The notes beneath the pieces were generated by a model that was not told where the DNA came from, did no database searches, and saw only the letters and a program-made list of their open reading frames with translations. A DNA stretch of 64,000 nucleotides from Neostapfia colusana (taxonomy: Eukaryota > Streptophyta > Magnoliopsida > Poales > Poaceae), in the NCBI GenBank assembly GCA_030760725.1, contig JASWHV010000008.1:59371671-59435670 (forward strand). The letters are read 5' to 3'. Shown piece by piece: positions 40,698 to 52,407 of this stretch (position 1 is the stretch's first letter; the number at the start of each line of letters is the position of its first letter). The translations under genes were made by a program, and so were the position numbers.

Positions 40698-42314
40698 TCA
40701 CAGCTGCTTCCCTTTGCGGAAGCGCTCCGCGAGCTTCTGAATCTCCTGGCACTCGGCAGCAGTATGGTAAATGGTGCCGTGCACGGGACATAGCTCACCT
40801 TGGTCACCATCTGGAGCTGGTGACTATCGCTGCCTTTTGTCGGGGCGTGGCCCCCGAGCTCCACTGGGTGCTGCTGCTGCAGCAACGGGAGCAGCTGCCG
40901 GTGGCTTCATCTTGCCACCGTCCTGGTTCTTGATCTTCTTGCCGCTTCCATAGGAAGCGGCACCAGATCCGGGCTGTCCTGCTGACTCGGAGGTTGGCAG
41001 TGAGTGCCAGTTCCGCCCTTCTGCTGCCCTGGCGCACTTGTCCGCCAGGCTGAAGAGCTCTGAGACGTCGTGGACCTCTCTGGTCGCGAGCTTCTCAAGC
41101 ATCTTCTTGTCCCGGACACCCTCCCGGAACGCCACCACAACAGAAGCATTTTGGATGTGCGGGATGGTGTTCCGTACCTGGGAGAACCGCTGGATGAAGG
41201 AGCGCAGCGTCTCTCCGGGTTGTTGCTGGACGGCGTAGAGGTCGAGCTCCGTGCCAGGCCAGGTGTAGGAGCTGCCGAAGTTAGCAGCGAACTGCCGGCA
41301 GAGTTCTCCCCAAGAGGTTATGGAACCCTGGGGGAGGTTCATGAGCCATGACCGGGCTGGGCCGGTCAAGGCGACGGGGAAGTAGTTGGCCATGACGGCC
41401 TCGTCCCCTCCTGCAGCAAGGACGGCAGTGGAGTAGATCTGGAGGAACTCCGCCGGGTTGACGCTGCCGTCGTACTTCTCGGGCAGGTGCGGCCTAAAAT
41501 TGTGTGGCCACCTCGCGAAGCGAAGGTGTGGCGCCAGGGCCGCACATCCTGCTCCTGTTGTTGCAGGCGTTGGTGCCGCGAACGCTTGGTTCGCTGCTGG
41601 CACCGTGTACTCCGGTATGGGCAAGGCTGCGCCATAGACCGAGGGCACCGTTTGCAGGGCATATGGCTGGGGCATATGCTGTGCGGCGTATGCCTGGGGC
41701 AGAGATTGCGTGGCGAAAGTCTGCACCTCAGGCAGGGTTGAGGCAGACGTCATGCTGTCGCCGGCCTCTTGGTTGCGACGCCTTTCTCGTCGTCGCTCAA
41801 TGAACACTCGGGCATCTTTGCTCAAGTGGCATCGCTCCAGCTCCATCCTCAGGTCCGTCGATGGGAGCCTGGTGGAGCTGGAATCTGCCGTCTGCCCGTC
41901 AACCGTTGGCGTGCGCGTCAGCGACACAGCCGGTTGGCCGGGGCGTCGTCCCCGGCCAATCCGAGGGTTAGCGGCGGTGACGACGAGATGGTCTACCTCG
42001 CGAATCCACTGCTGGGTCGCTGACTGAGGCGCGTCCCCAGCAGGTGGATTGTGCAGTAGCGCTCTTGCTGCAGCTAGCGCGCCCCCGTGGGGGACGCTCA
42101 GCGCTGCAGAGGATCTCACGCTCGCTGTAGCCTGCGTTGCCGGAGTCGGCGCTACCGGAGTCGGCTGCTGGCTTCTAGCTTGCGCCGACACACTCCATCT
42201 AGAGTGTGTCGAGACGTAGTCCCCGCTAGTGAACGTTCGTCGTGAACGTGGGGGAGGAGAGCTTGCCTCTGAAGGAAGCTTCGTCATCTTCATCGGCAGA
42301 AGCTCGTCACGCAA
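40698..42314 (-). pseudogene. gag: A gag
   Basis: First frame 42314-40824 (496 codons): Ser/Pro/Thr-rich N-terminus; a conserved Gag core with FRPHLPEKYDGSVNPAEFLQ, LTGPARSWLMNLPQGSI, SWGELCRQFAANFGSSY, QQQPGETLRSFIQRFSQV and LATREVHDVSELFSLADKC. After TAG (40824-40826) the same frame encodes GELCPVHGTIYHTAAECQEI, a Cys-His cluster replacing a classical zinc knuckle, up to TGA (40698-40700), and then joins the protease region. Typical of Tat gag. The exact start is uncertain. Confidence 0.85.
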
Positions 42315-42323
42315 GGGAAAAGC

Positions 42324-42341
42324 CCCCTACCTGGCGCGCCA
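42324..42341 (-). other. Primer-binding site of A
   Basis: Minus strand TGGCGCGCCAGGTAGGGG, two bases after the LTR end. It is not the iMet sequence; this form is common in grass Tat-type elements. I do not assign the tRNA. Confidence 0.75.
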
Positions 42342-42638
42342 AATGTCAAAGTGTGTAGCCGACACTTCCCCCGGACCTGCTCTGGGCAGCCCGCGGAGGT
42401 TCTTTTTCGGAGGGGCTAGTCACTTGCGGAGATCTTCAGCGTTAGGGACGAGTGAGGGAGAAGCTTGACACGGGGAGTTTACGTGGTTCAGGCCGCCGGA
42501 GCGTAAAACCCTATGTCCACGGTGAGCAGAGGTGCTCTCTGTATTGCTTGCTGCTCAGAACCGGAGTCCTGAGCCTGAGGGTGTGTAAGAGGCGAGTCAA
42601 CAGAGTTCGAACCCTTGCTAACGTTGCCTACCCGAGCC

Positions 42639-42645
42639 TTTTATA
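42639..42645 (-). promoter_or_regulatory. TATA box of A LTR
   Basis: TATAAAA on the minus strand in GACTATAAAAGGCTCGGG, the same context as C. Confidence 0.75.
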
Positions 42646-43039
42646 GTCGAAGGCTCGAGCGGCTTACAAGGTGGGTCCGGGACCCGACAGGTGGTCCCAG
42701 GAAGATTGCCTGCCATCTACCGTATATGCAGTTATGCCGGTAGTTGTCTCTGGCGAAGGCTTCCGAGTCTTCGTTCTGCCGCCCTGCCCATGCCGCAAGC
42801 TAGTCGTAGTGGTTGATGATGGCAGGGGCGGCAGGGGATGTCTTGTCGCTGTGTTTATTGGCGGGCAGGTTCTGACATGGCGCGCCAGTCTGCGATGTGA
42901 CTGGGCGCAACGGCACCTGACAGAGGCGTTCTTCGCGTCTCCGCGCCTTGGGAAGGCGCGGGCCCTGAATACCTTGTAAGGGCAAGGTATGGCGCGTCTT
43001 TACTCCTGTTGCCTACCGCGCGAGGGCAGGCAGCGTAGC

Positions 43040-43375
43040 TCTGCTGGCCATGTGGCGGGCCCGGAGCTCTCCTCTGAGGAGAGGGAGGTCCAGCCCCGCG
43101 GGACACGTGGAGCCCTCGGAGCTCTCCCCGCGGAGGGGGGAGGTCCGGCTTCTGCTAGCCACATGGTGGGCCCAGAGCTCTCCTCTGATGAGAGGGAGGT
43201 CCGGCCCCGCGGGACACGTGGAGCCTTCGGAGCTCTCCCCGCGGAGGGGGGAAGTCCGGCTTAGTTGGCCACGTGGCGAGTCCGGAGCTCTCCTCTGAGG
43301 AGAGGGAGGTCCGGCCCCGCTGGACACGTGGCGCCCTCGTAGCTCTCCCTGCGGAGAAGGGCGAGGTCTTTAGGC
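43040..43375 (-). promoter_or_regulatory. U3 G-box repeat array of A
   Basis: Four units of about 55-110 bp with GGACACGTGGAGCC or GGCCACGTGGCG. CACGTG cores lie near 43103, 43214, 43269 and 43323, with CATGTG/CACATG variants between. Units alternate with GAGCTCTCC-type phrases. The unit layout differs from C, so the array has rearranged between copies. Confidence 0.6.
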
Positions 43376-43477
43376 ATTTCCCCCTATGTGCGGGGGTACC
43401 CTGTATCGAGGGTACCGACCGTGTGGAATCACGCTTCTGAAAGTGGGTGTATGCAACGTGTTGTCTGGGTGTCTCCT

Positions 43478-43526
43478 GATTGCAATCACCGTCCCTCGCG
43501 GTTATTTGAGTACCGCTTGTTCACTG
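43478..43526 (+). other. Conserved palindrome-hairpin element in G
   Basis: Perfect palindrome GATTGCAATC (43478-43487), different from B's GATTATAATC by two paired changes, then CCGTCCCTCGCGG and TTATTTGAGTACCGCTTG. Confidence 0.5.
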
Positions 43527-43896
43527 TTCTGTGATGTAGTAAGAAGTAAAGTAAGCCAGATGCATGATAATATGCTGTGATGATATATTAATGTTTTGGA
43601 AACCATGTCTGCTGTAGATGTAGAGCTAATTAAGTTTACTTTCCGCTTTGGGCATCACCACATCAGAGGAAAGCGTTTCTTGTTTGATTATGGACTTCCG
43701 ATGTGAGGGCTGCCTAAGGCACATGAATCTTCTGCTATAAAACTGAAAGTAAAGATCAACTTATAGGCGTGTCTTTGTTGCAAAGTCCTTTTTCCTATCA
43801 TACACATCCCTGCATGTAGAGTTCCATGCCTAGGCTAGTCGGTTAATCCTTGCTGAGCCATCGTGCTCACGGTTGCAATATTTGAGCTGTGTGCAG

Positions 43897-43982
43897 GTGA
43901 GAGCTATGAGGAGGGGTCCAAGGACGAGGCGATGCCCCCGTCAGGGTACACGGCCGAGCTGGAGCCCTGCACGCCGCGGTGA
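43897..43982 (+). pseudogene. Last acidic exon of the LTR frame in G (first exon lost)
   Basis: After CTGTGTGCAG the frame in the same phase as B reads GESYEEGSKDEAMPPSGYTA, then ELEPCTPR and TGA (43980-43982). The CTP ending and acidic character match B's exon (ESCTPPC) despite strong divergence. The upstream exon was removed by A's insertion. Confidence 0.5.
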
Positions 43983-44238
43983 TCTCTGGTTACTTGCTGC
44001 TAGTGTGTAGCGTTCCTGGGCTAGACGGCTACACTTTTGCATAGTTAGGATGAGAGGCCGTATATGTATAATACTTCCGCTGTTAATTAAGTTTTTGTAA
44101 AAGACTTCCGCTGTTTTATATCAAATAAAAGTTTGTATGTTGTCCTTAATTCTTTTCGTGTGTGCTGTTGGGTGCCGCATCGCACGGCACCACCCTCTGC
44201 GATCCTGGAGTGGGTGAACCACGGGGTAGTACCCACAG

Positions 44239-46367
44239 TTATGCTCAGAAAAAAAAAATCAGTAGCTGGTTCTACGTCAGTATGGACTTCCTCTAGATTC
44301 GGCTCCTCGGTCGTCGTGGGCTCTAGCGATATGCACAATCAACAATAATGATTGTAATTAGCACAAACGGAAAATTTATGAGGTTACAATTCTATAAAAG
44401 TGCTTAAATGGTTCTTGACATATGACCATTTTTTACATCACAGATGGGATTATAATAAATAACTTTATTTTTATATTATTTTTTGTTATAAGTTATTATG
44501 ATTGCCATTACTTAACCTTAAGTGATTGTTTTATTTCAAAATCATAAATTCACTTTTTGTCCATGGTTGATTTACTGGAGGTTAGTATCATGTTAAGTAG
44601 GCTTGCCACAATTTTTGAGGATTTAGTACTGTATATCTAATTTTATACAATTTAATGAACTGAGGTCACTAATTATTTAATTTACCAAGATCCAGTGGTC
44701 TAATAGAGCTAAAAGTTTTACTGTACGATTTAAGGCATTCAAATGTGTTCTGCAAAATTTGAGAATTTTCCAACGTGTAGATCGACCAAATTCAATTTCC
44801 AAAATCCTCCTTAATGTAAATATAATCATAAACAGAATACCTTCATACAAAATAAGCCTTACTATTGTGCATATATGGGTTCATATAGTTCAAAAATAAA
44901 TTGGTTTCTCATTTTTTCTGAATTTTCTAGAATTCTCTACAAATTTTACATGATTCTCAACATTTCCTTTAATTATTTGTATATAGGAAATCGCTGGAAA
45001 TATTCTGGCTGCTCTAAGATGGGCCACACCACATCCCACATGGACTTTCGCACTGTATCTCAGCTGCACGGAATCCTAGGCGAACCCAGGCCCAACCATT
45101 CAGAAGAGTGCAACACCGCTGCCCACAGGGTTGCAGCACGGGATCCCATGGCACAGGGGATCCCCGTGCTCAGCTTGAGCACCCAGGCCCGACCGGCCAA
45201 TGCGGTCGGACAACCATGGGGGTCCAATTGAGGGGGTCTTCGCCCAACGGAGCTCACCGAAGGGTAGACGACGGCAAGGGGCGACGAAAAGAAAGCTTTA
45301 GTGCTGTAATTATTGCAATGGGGCACTGAAAGGGTCGGCGTTGGGTCGGTTAGATACGTGGCGTCGTCTAGAACGCCGGGAAATATCCCAATCCAGGTTG
45401 GTGCGGCCGAAGGTTGAAAATGCTTCAAATTTGGCGCAAACATTTTTTCCTATCGATTGGAGTGCTTAGAGACATGCACACAAAAGTGAGGGAGGTATGG
45501 ATGGAAGAAAATGTACTCATGTTCACCGGAGAGGGCGAATTGGGATGGCAATGCTCTTAAGCTCCGGTGGCCGGACTTGAGGAAGAGATACGAAATCTAC
45601 CCGATTATGTCGGGGATGAAGAGAAATTAGGTGGGGAAATGGAGAGGGGGCCTCGGCACACACAATGGAGAGCTCATGTGACATCGAGATGCCATGGAGG
45701 TTCGGCGTGGGGGAGCTCCACATTCGATTCTAATGGCACCCGGTGATGTGGAATGAATAACAAGGATGGGAAGGCCGAGGGTGAGTCGAGTGGTTCAAGA
45801 GAGAGCGGGTGTAGGCATGACAGACGGCTGGCCACGACGCACTTCACCCCCACCGTGATGGCTTGTTTGCAGCAGCCATGGGAGCGAGGGAGGGAGAGAG
45901 AAGGAAGGAGTGGACGCTGACAGGTGGGGCCCACTATGTATTTATTTTTTCTATTATCTGAATTGATGCCGGCCACATGATTCAAAATCCAAAAAGAATT
46001 AGCTAGGAGCCTCCAAAATTTACAAAAAAAATGTAGAGGGGTTCCTCTGTTCATAAACTAAATGTTAAAGGATTCAAATTTGAATTTACTTAAGAGGAAT
46101 TTGAATTATAAATTCTGCTCTTAATTACAAGATTTAATCATTAAATCTCTGAAATTTAGTTATACATTCATACAAATTTATGAAGAAAGGTACAGTCAGC
46201 TCCAAATGGCTGGAAATGGTTAAAAGTAGGTAAGTTGATCTCAAATCTTGAAGTTTTTATCCATTTCTATCATTTAAACTTAAATTCACATTAGCTCTGA
46301 ATTCAAATTTTTGTGTACATATTCTTGGGTTGAATGTTTTGTTTGAGCAGGGTAGATTGGAAACATG
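44239..46367. other. Unassigned old repeat-derived sequence
   Basis: No supported gene. AT-rich to about 45000, then GC-richer. Read on the minus strand, 46320-45540 runs from AT-rich words (TTCAAATTTGAATCC) into GTGGGCCCCACCTGTCAGC near 45925 and a C-rich leader-like stretch, the same order as the start of B-type LTRs. It may be a decayed LTR in minus orientation, but ends were not found. Confidence 0.4.
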
Positions 46368-46706
46368 TTACAACCTGAAGTCATTCACCGATTTTGGTTT
46401 GCTGGTCTTCAAGATGAGTGTAATAATGTAGCTGTTGATTGTCTGTAAGCTGGTCGTGCCATTATAGAATTCCTCACAGAGCTGGTAGCAGTCTTCTTTG
46501 ACAATATGCCAACACTTTTTAAAGAACATTGCATTGAAACCATCCGGACCTGGTGCTTTATCACTCGGCTTTTCCTTGAGCATCTTGTCTATTTCTTCTA
46601 TCGTGAATGATTGTACCAGCTGATCCATGTTTGTCGATCGTTGGATCATCTCCACCAAATCAAAAAGCATTCCGGGGAGGAGGTGGTTCTGAGTTGCCCA
46701 TTCATT
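46368..46706 (-). pseudogene. LINE (non-LTR) reverse transcriptase fragment
   Basis: Minus strand: TIEEIDKMLKEKPSDKAPGP, DGFNAMFFKKCWHIVKEDCY, NSYIITLILKTSKP and VNDFRL. The KAPGPDG and ITLI.K motifs are the N-terminal RT blocks of plant LINEs. The catalytic part is absent. The frame is open for about 100 codons and then lost. Confidence 0.85.
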
Positions 46707-47770
46707 CCTTGAAGGTATTTTAAAGTATTGCTTTCAATTCAAGCTCTTTTAGCTCGCTACCATCTCTGCCACGAAGGGAGATGTATCATAACAATGTTGT
46801 CTGATCTTCTGGTGTTTGCTCGTTTTATTTCAGCCACTGAGGTTATGTGTGAGCAACTTGCTGCCGAGGTCAACATGACTAATAGGTACAATTCAATTAA
46901 TATCAGATCTAAGATAGTGAATGTCCTATTAGGAGTTTAACAATTTCTTGATTACTTTCAGAACATAAGTCATGACAAAAGCACTAATTAATAGGAACTA
47001 CAATAGTTCACAAGCAACAATTAGTCATATTGAAATAACCGATCGGGTCATGTTGCACGTTACGATCAATAGCAGAAGAGATCGTTGTTGCTATTTTTGC
47101 ATTAATGATGATGTTGATGGCGACACTGGCGTAGACTGGTCAAAGAAGGCAGCCACAGAAATGGTGAGAAGTAGTGATATGAAGGTGCTAAAGATGTCTC
47201 AAGTGGTGTGTCAAATGTGAAATGTGATCCTAACATATTTGGATGATGAAAAGTGAAGGTTGAACGTGTTTGAAAGGTGTGTGCACGTGTGCAAAGAGTG
47301 TATGGACGTGGCAAAAAGGTTTGAAGGGGTTTAAACGTGTGTGGAGGTTAGCACAAAATTAAGCGGTGATTCCAGCATGTTCGAACATGGAAAAGTTGAT
47401 TTTAGATAAGTTTTGAGTTGAGTCTGAGTTGGTGTATGAGTTGGATGGATTCGAACAAGAGTTTTGGTCAGAAAATGACTGATTCCGAGTTGGTTGCGTG
47501 TTGGATCTAGAAAGTCTAAGTTAGAGTCGGATTTTGAGTTGTTTGTGTCCATAACTCTTGTGGCTATGTCGAAGGAGTTTTGGAATGTTACCATTTTGAT
47601 CTATATTTCAATAGATATAGTCCAAGTATGACTAGGGGATGTTCTAGTTGAACAAGACTCCTTTGGAGATGTCCTAGTTGGTTACGGTTGTCTGAGGGTT
47701 GTGGATCTAAATATGGAGGACTTGGTTGCATAAGAGGCACCCTTGCAGCTGGCTTTTATGTATTTTCCTA
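46707..47770. other. Unassigned spacer
   Basis: About 1 kb of mixed AT-rich sequence with no recognisable coding or repeat structure. The last part may belong to the copia element downstream, but no motif could be read. Confidence 0.35.
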
Positions 47771-47910
47771 AGTAAAAATCATGGTTTGTGCCGAGTTTAT
47801 GTTGTGATCATCCCAATCGTTTTCTTCAAGTTTTGCCCATTGGTTTCGCTCAAATTGACATATTTCACTCTTTTGGCCATAACTTTCATTCTACCCATCT
47901 AGTTGATATG

Positions 47911-48258
47911 TCCTGCTCCAGCGCTGGAGCGGAATATCATGCCGTCGCTAACGCCATCGCTGAGGCTTCTTGGTTGCATCAGCTACTAGAGGAACTTTAT
48001 TGTCCATTGCAGAAAGCCACCTTGATTTATTGTGATAACGTGAGTGCAGTTTATCTCTCGACCAACCCGGTGCAGCATCACCGCACCAAGCATATCAAGA
48101 TTGATATGCATTTCGTTAGAGACAAATTAGCTGCTGAAGCAGTTCGGGTTCTTCACGTTCCTAATAGTTCGTAGCACGCGGATATCTTCACTAATGGCCT
48201 CCCATATTTGGTGTTTATGGAGTTCAGATCCAGTCTAAATGTTCTAGATATATAGTAG
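47911..48258 (+). pseudogene. Ty1/copia RNase H C-terminal end
   Basis: SSAGAEYHAVANAIAEASWL, HQLLEELYCPLQKATLIYCD, NVSAVYLSTNPVQHHRTKHI, KIDMHFVRDKL, HVPNSS, a stop, then HADIFTNGLP. These are the standard last blocks of copia RNase H. TAG at 48172-48174 stands where related elements have Gln (CAG to TAG). Upstream pol is too decayed to read. Confidence 0.88.
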
Positions 48259-48278
48259 ACGTTCAGACTGTGGGAGGG

Positions 48279-48363
48279 TGTTAGACAATAATAATAATAC
48301 CACCTCGTCTATTGTACCAGTCTCCTGACCCCTAATAAATATGTACTCACCCCAAAGGGTTTA
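48279..48363 (+). repeat. Start of copia 3' LTR, cut by element E
   Basis: A purine-rich tract GACTGTGGGAGGG (about 48266-48278) precedes TGTTAGACAATAATAATAA, the likely LTR start. Only 85 bp remain before E begins at 48364. Confidence 0.7.
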
Positions 48364-50904
48364 TGTAAGGGCCTCAGTTTTTGACACATATTTAAAGTGT
48401 TCATCACCACACAACACACCTCATTTGAAGAAAGTTGATGAACACATTTGAAGAGCAAGTAACCATTATCAACATGCTCATTAGAAAATAAACTCACAAA
48501 ATGCAAAAGGGGTATTTTCCACATGCATCATCTAGGGGCTGGGCATATGAAAACTCCTACACCTTGCTAGGAATGTCCATGCCAAATTTCACCCAAATTC
48601 AAAACCTTTTTGAGGTACTTTTGGGTATAGCTAGAAAGAGGGTAGTTTGAACTCAAATTCAAATTCAAACTGTTTTATCCCATGAATTCAAAAGTGGGAG
48701 GCACATTCTTACTCAGAGCATTTTTGTGAGCTCACACACCAATTTTCACTCCAATTGGAGTTGATCTTGACATGAGCTAAGTGTAGCAAATTCAAACTTT
48801 ATTTGAATTTCAAACTGAACATGTGCTGAAATTTAGTCAAACCAAACTCAATTTGAATTCTAACCAATTCAAATGGCTCAGGGGTGAATAATTCAAATCA
48901 CCATGGGCATTTTAGGGCTTACTGTTTACAACAGTGATATGGAGTTAATTTCAGGGGTTAAAAGTGAGAGTGGGACCCACTTGTCAGCCACTGAAGAGAA
49001 CTCAGCCGACTGAACTCTGCACTCGGGTTCTTGCGCTGAACCGAGCTGCCGCCACGGCAAAGAAACGGCGAGGCCACCATCTGCTTGCCGATCTCAGCCG
49101 CGGAACCGACTCTCGGGGCCTTTATCTACGTGCCCGAGCGGTCACCGGGGCATTTCACCGCTGCCTCGTCGCGTTTCCACCCAGACAGCTGAATCTCCTC
49201 GCCGCTCGGTTGAACTCTCGGTCCCTCATCGCCCGGCCGATCCAGAGATCCTCCCGGTGATCTGAGCCCAGCACCGGGTGCGCCAAGGCTTCCTGGACAC
49301 CATCGCGCCAGTTCCAGGCCCGGAGCAGCCCTCCCCGAGCTCCACCGAGGCGATCCTTTCTCTGCCGGTTCAGCTCGAGCCGCCACCGCGGGAGCGATCC
49401 GTCCGGCCACCACAGCCTACCGTTCGCCGAGCTGTGAACAGCAAAAAGGTTCGCCTTCGGTCTCTCCTTCATTCCCGCAAGCTCCGGCGGCATGACATAG
49501 ATTGCTCACGCCGGAATTTCATGATTTCGCCACGGTGTGCAAAAAGGGAGTCTGAACCGATCCGCGAAATTCGTAATCCACACTGCACCACTCATCCTCT
49601 CATGGAGGGGATCACTTCTAGGTGCCCGTACGAGTCCATAGGAGCAGGAACCATGAAGAACCGTTGAGGGAAACAGCTGTTCTTCAAGTTTTAGTAAAAC
49701 TCCCGATTTCCGGCCTAGGTCGCACGATGACAGCCCAACACAGCCCTTTCCGAGCTCCGTGGAGCTCATGTCGACCTTTCCTATGGTCCACTGATGCTTC
49801 CCGACCGTTTGCTCGATCGATTGGGGTGCTAGGGAGTTCGGTCGACATGGCTGAAGTCCTCCTGAGGCTGCCGCTCGTCGCCGACCAAGTGATGGCCATT
49901 TTCATGACGAACTGAGCCCGGAATCATGTTCCCCGAGTGGAAGTAGGCAGGGGCGGCCAGAATCATGAAGTTTGGAGCACCACAGAGGCTGCCGGCGAGC
50001 TCTCCGGCGAGGTGTCGCGGCGGCAGAGCGCGGGTGGCGAGAGGTAGACGAAGAGGTGGGTCCCGCCTGTCAGCGGCTCGGATTTTAAATCGGGATCGGT
50101 CTGCGGCTCGGATCTGGTGTGCTGGCGCGCAAAAACTCTGCAGACCCCGGTGTGCCGTCGCTCCAGCGCCCGCCGGCAGATTTGAACTTTTCCCCGATTT
50201 TCAGAATTCATTCAAACTTCAAATCCTCATAACTTTGGATAGGAACATCCAAATCAAGTGAACCAAATTTTTTTGGATTCAGCTCTCTGAGTACTTTCCA
50301 GCAAATCAAGTTTCACTTCCTGAAAATCCTTATTTCTCCAGAATTAATTCCTCAAAGTTTAATTTTTTGGAATTTTTACTGGAGAATCCCTTGGAGGAAA
50401 ATTCTGAAATTTTGCTGGGATGTTCACCAAAATATCCCTGAACTACCATAAATATTTCAGATCCATTTGAGCTCATTTGATCCACCTAATGGTGTGATTA
50501 ATAAAACTATTCCAGAGAAAATAGAAAATGTTCAGAAACATTTTCAGAATTTTCTGTGAAATTGTTTAGCTCATATCTTTAGCTAGGAGCCTTCAAATTA
50601 AGTGAGACCAACTCCATTAGAACCCTATGAAAATCTATTTTTCAGAATGGCATGGCTTGCTCCATGAAAATCCCTAGAACACCCTAAAGGCTCCAATTAA
50701 GGTCAAGTACATAATTATTTGTGGAGAGCTCAAATGAGCTTTGCTGCAACTAAAACTTAGCCAAATCTCTGGTTAGGTTGTATCCAAACCACAGTAAAAA
50801 ATTCAGAGTCATTGAGTCTTTCTAGTGGTACTTATAGCCTTCACCAGTTTAAAAGTCAATTCAAATGCATTTAAATTAATATGTGTACTTGTTACCTCAT
50901 GTAG

Positions 50905-52161
50905 TCGCTAAGGTCGAGGAGGAACCCAAAGTCCTAGACTTCGTTACTCCGGAAGAGCAGCTAGCCTATGACCAAGAGCACAAGGCAAGCTCCGGTTTGC
51001 ATTCACCTTTTTATAAAGTTCTATTGTTTTGAGCACTTACTTGAGTATCTTCATTATTTCTTGCACTAGAGTCTTGTTTGAAAACCCAATTGCACAGCCA
51101 AGAAAGCCATGGGTTGGGATTAGGATTGAAAACCCCGTTAGCTACTGCAATGCTAAGATAGTGTAGGATTCGGTACAAGTCGAGTAGTCGGAACTACTCG
51201 CGAGCATAGGCTAGAGGCACTCGACTCGGGTAGAGATAGCACATGATACACATGGCAAGAAAAATGAGACTGAAGTAAGGGCAGCAGGACTTTGGGGCCT
51301 GTGTGCTATAGCTCCGCTTGTGTCGATTGAGGACCGAGCCATGTGCAGGCCTGTTGAACAAGCTAGAACAGTACTGAAGACCTACCGGCTATATGGGAAC
51401 CGGGAAACCGATGTAACTCGGGTAGCTGGGTGTTGAGGCATAGCTGGTCGTTCAGAGGGTAGGTTGAGAGCTCGAGGTGTAAATCGGTTGGCGGCACTGT
51501 GATCCGCGTGCAGAGACCTCTTGCTCGGGACGATTGGACCGGTTCAACATTTGGCTAACGGGTGAAAGGTGATTGCGTACAGCGTCCGTGATGGTTGCTG
51601 TAGGCAACATCGAGTACGGGCATACGTGACGGGTTATTTGGGTAACCCTGCAGGTGTAAATCGATTATAATCACCGTCCCTCGCGGTCAGTGAGTACCAC
51701 TTGTTCACTGTATCGTGATGTAGAAAGAACAGGCTAGTTGCAAGTTAAAATGTTGCTGATTGAAAGATGGACTTTGATTGTTAATGATTTGTTGTAGTTT
51801 AGAGCTAACTAAAGTTCTTTTCAACTTTGGGCAAAGTACATGAGAGAAATGCGTTTCTTGTTTGATTGCGGCTCTCTCACGTGTCTTAGCGTAAGGTTCT
51901 CCACAACCTGCTGCTAAAACTTGAAAGTAAGGCTCCAATAATTAGGCGAGTCCTTTGCAAATTGTTTTATCTCATGTACCCATCACCCCTCATGTAGAAG
52001 TTCCATGTTCAGGAGAGACGGGCCAGTCTTGCTGAGCCTTCGTACTCACTGCTTGTGTTTGAAGATTTTGCAGGGTTCTATGAGGAAGGGACTCCCGAGG
52101 AGGAGCGGAACCCCAGGAGGGGAATCCCGTCGAGTGGGAGTCGTGCACGCCGCCATGTTAG
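50905..52161 (+). pseudogene. Split acidic LTR frame in E, broken (exons 50905-50984 and 52074-52161)
   Basis: Same exons as B, but each has lost one base (80 and 88 nt against 81 and 89). The first deletion turns GAGCAGCAAG into GAGCACAAG, the second GAGGAGACGG into GAGGAGCGG. The frame is therefore lost, as expected for a decayed copy, whereas B's two copies are intact. Confidence 0.55.
51662..51710 (+). other. Conserved palindrome-hairpin element, E 5' LTR
   Basis: CGATTATAATCA, with the inner GATTATAATC perfect, then CCGTCCCTCGCGG and GTCAGTGAGTACCACTTG. Confidence 0.5.
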
Positions 52162-52395
52162 TGTGCGTGTGTGCTAGCAAGGATACGTTCACGGGCTGAA
52201 CGTGAACTTGATGCGTAGTCTACGCCCGTGAGTGTATACTGAACATATTTTGTTGTAAAAATGTTCATAAACCTCTTTATGTAATAAAACTTTGCTTCCG
52301 CTTTGTACCTGTGATGTGCGTTATCTGGTGTTGTGCAACGCAGCACCACTCAGCGTGATCCTGGCTCGACAAGACCGTGGGGGTCGTGTCAGCGT

Positions 52396-52407
52396 TGGTA
52401 TCAGAGC
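52396..52407 (+). other. Primer-binding site of E (tRNA iMet)
   Basis: TGGTATCAGAGC, 4 bases after the LTR end, identical to B. Confidence 0.95.

Larger units (their letters stand above)
5435..43420 (-). mobile_element. Element A: Tat-lineage Ty3/gypsy element, split by B and truncated by C
   Basis: Minus-strand order: 5' LTR (43420-42344), PBS, gag (42314-40698), protease, RT, first RNase H (to 38155), then after B's insertion the second (archaeal-type) RNase H, integrase (8713-6717), 3' non-coding region and the end of the antisense ORF (5441-5563). C interrupts it there, and the 3' LTR is outside the window. The dual RNase H, the gag type and the antisense ORF fit the Tat lineage. The element has many stops and frameshifts. 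It is itself inserted in old LTR G at 43420/43421. Confidence 0.85.
42344..43420 (-). repeat. 5' LTR of A (1077 bp)
   Basis: On the plus strand starts TGTCAAAGTG and ends GGTACCGACC (last base changed from A). Aligns with C's LTR in the opposite orientation. Contains a TATA box and U3 G-box repeats. Confidence 0.88.
43421..44238 (+). repeat. Old LTR G, 3' part (related to B-family LTR)
   Basis: Diverged but colinear with the last about 720 bp of B's LTR: CCGTCCCTCGCGGTT..GAGTACCGCTTGTTCACTG, GTTTCTTGTTTGATT, GAGTTCCATGCCTAG, the last acidic exon, an ACTTCCGCTGTTAATTAAG motif, and an end CACGGGGTAGTACCCACA. Its 5' part is cut off by A's insertion. No clear PBS follows, so it is a truncated or solo LTR and the oldest layer here. 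Confidence 0.75.
48364..52391 (+). repeat. 5' LTR of E (4028 bp)
   Basis: Starts TGTAAGGGCC and ends GGTCGTGTCA, as B. The first about 620 bp and the last about 2.3 kb match B, while about 48985-50050 does not align by eye with B's 9350-10420. This section would hold the promoter or first exon. Confidence 0.93.

Noticed and set aside
49278..49915. Frames of 97-129 codons in E's LTR as genes
   Set aside because: They lie in the section that differs from B; the copy in E's 3' LTR does not preserve them well and no domain is visible.
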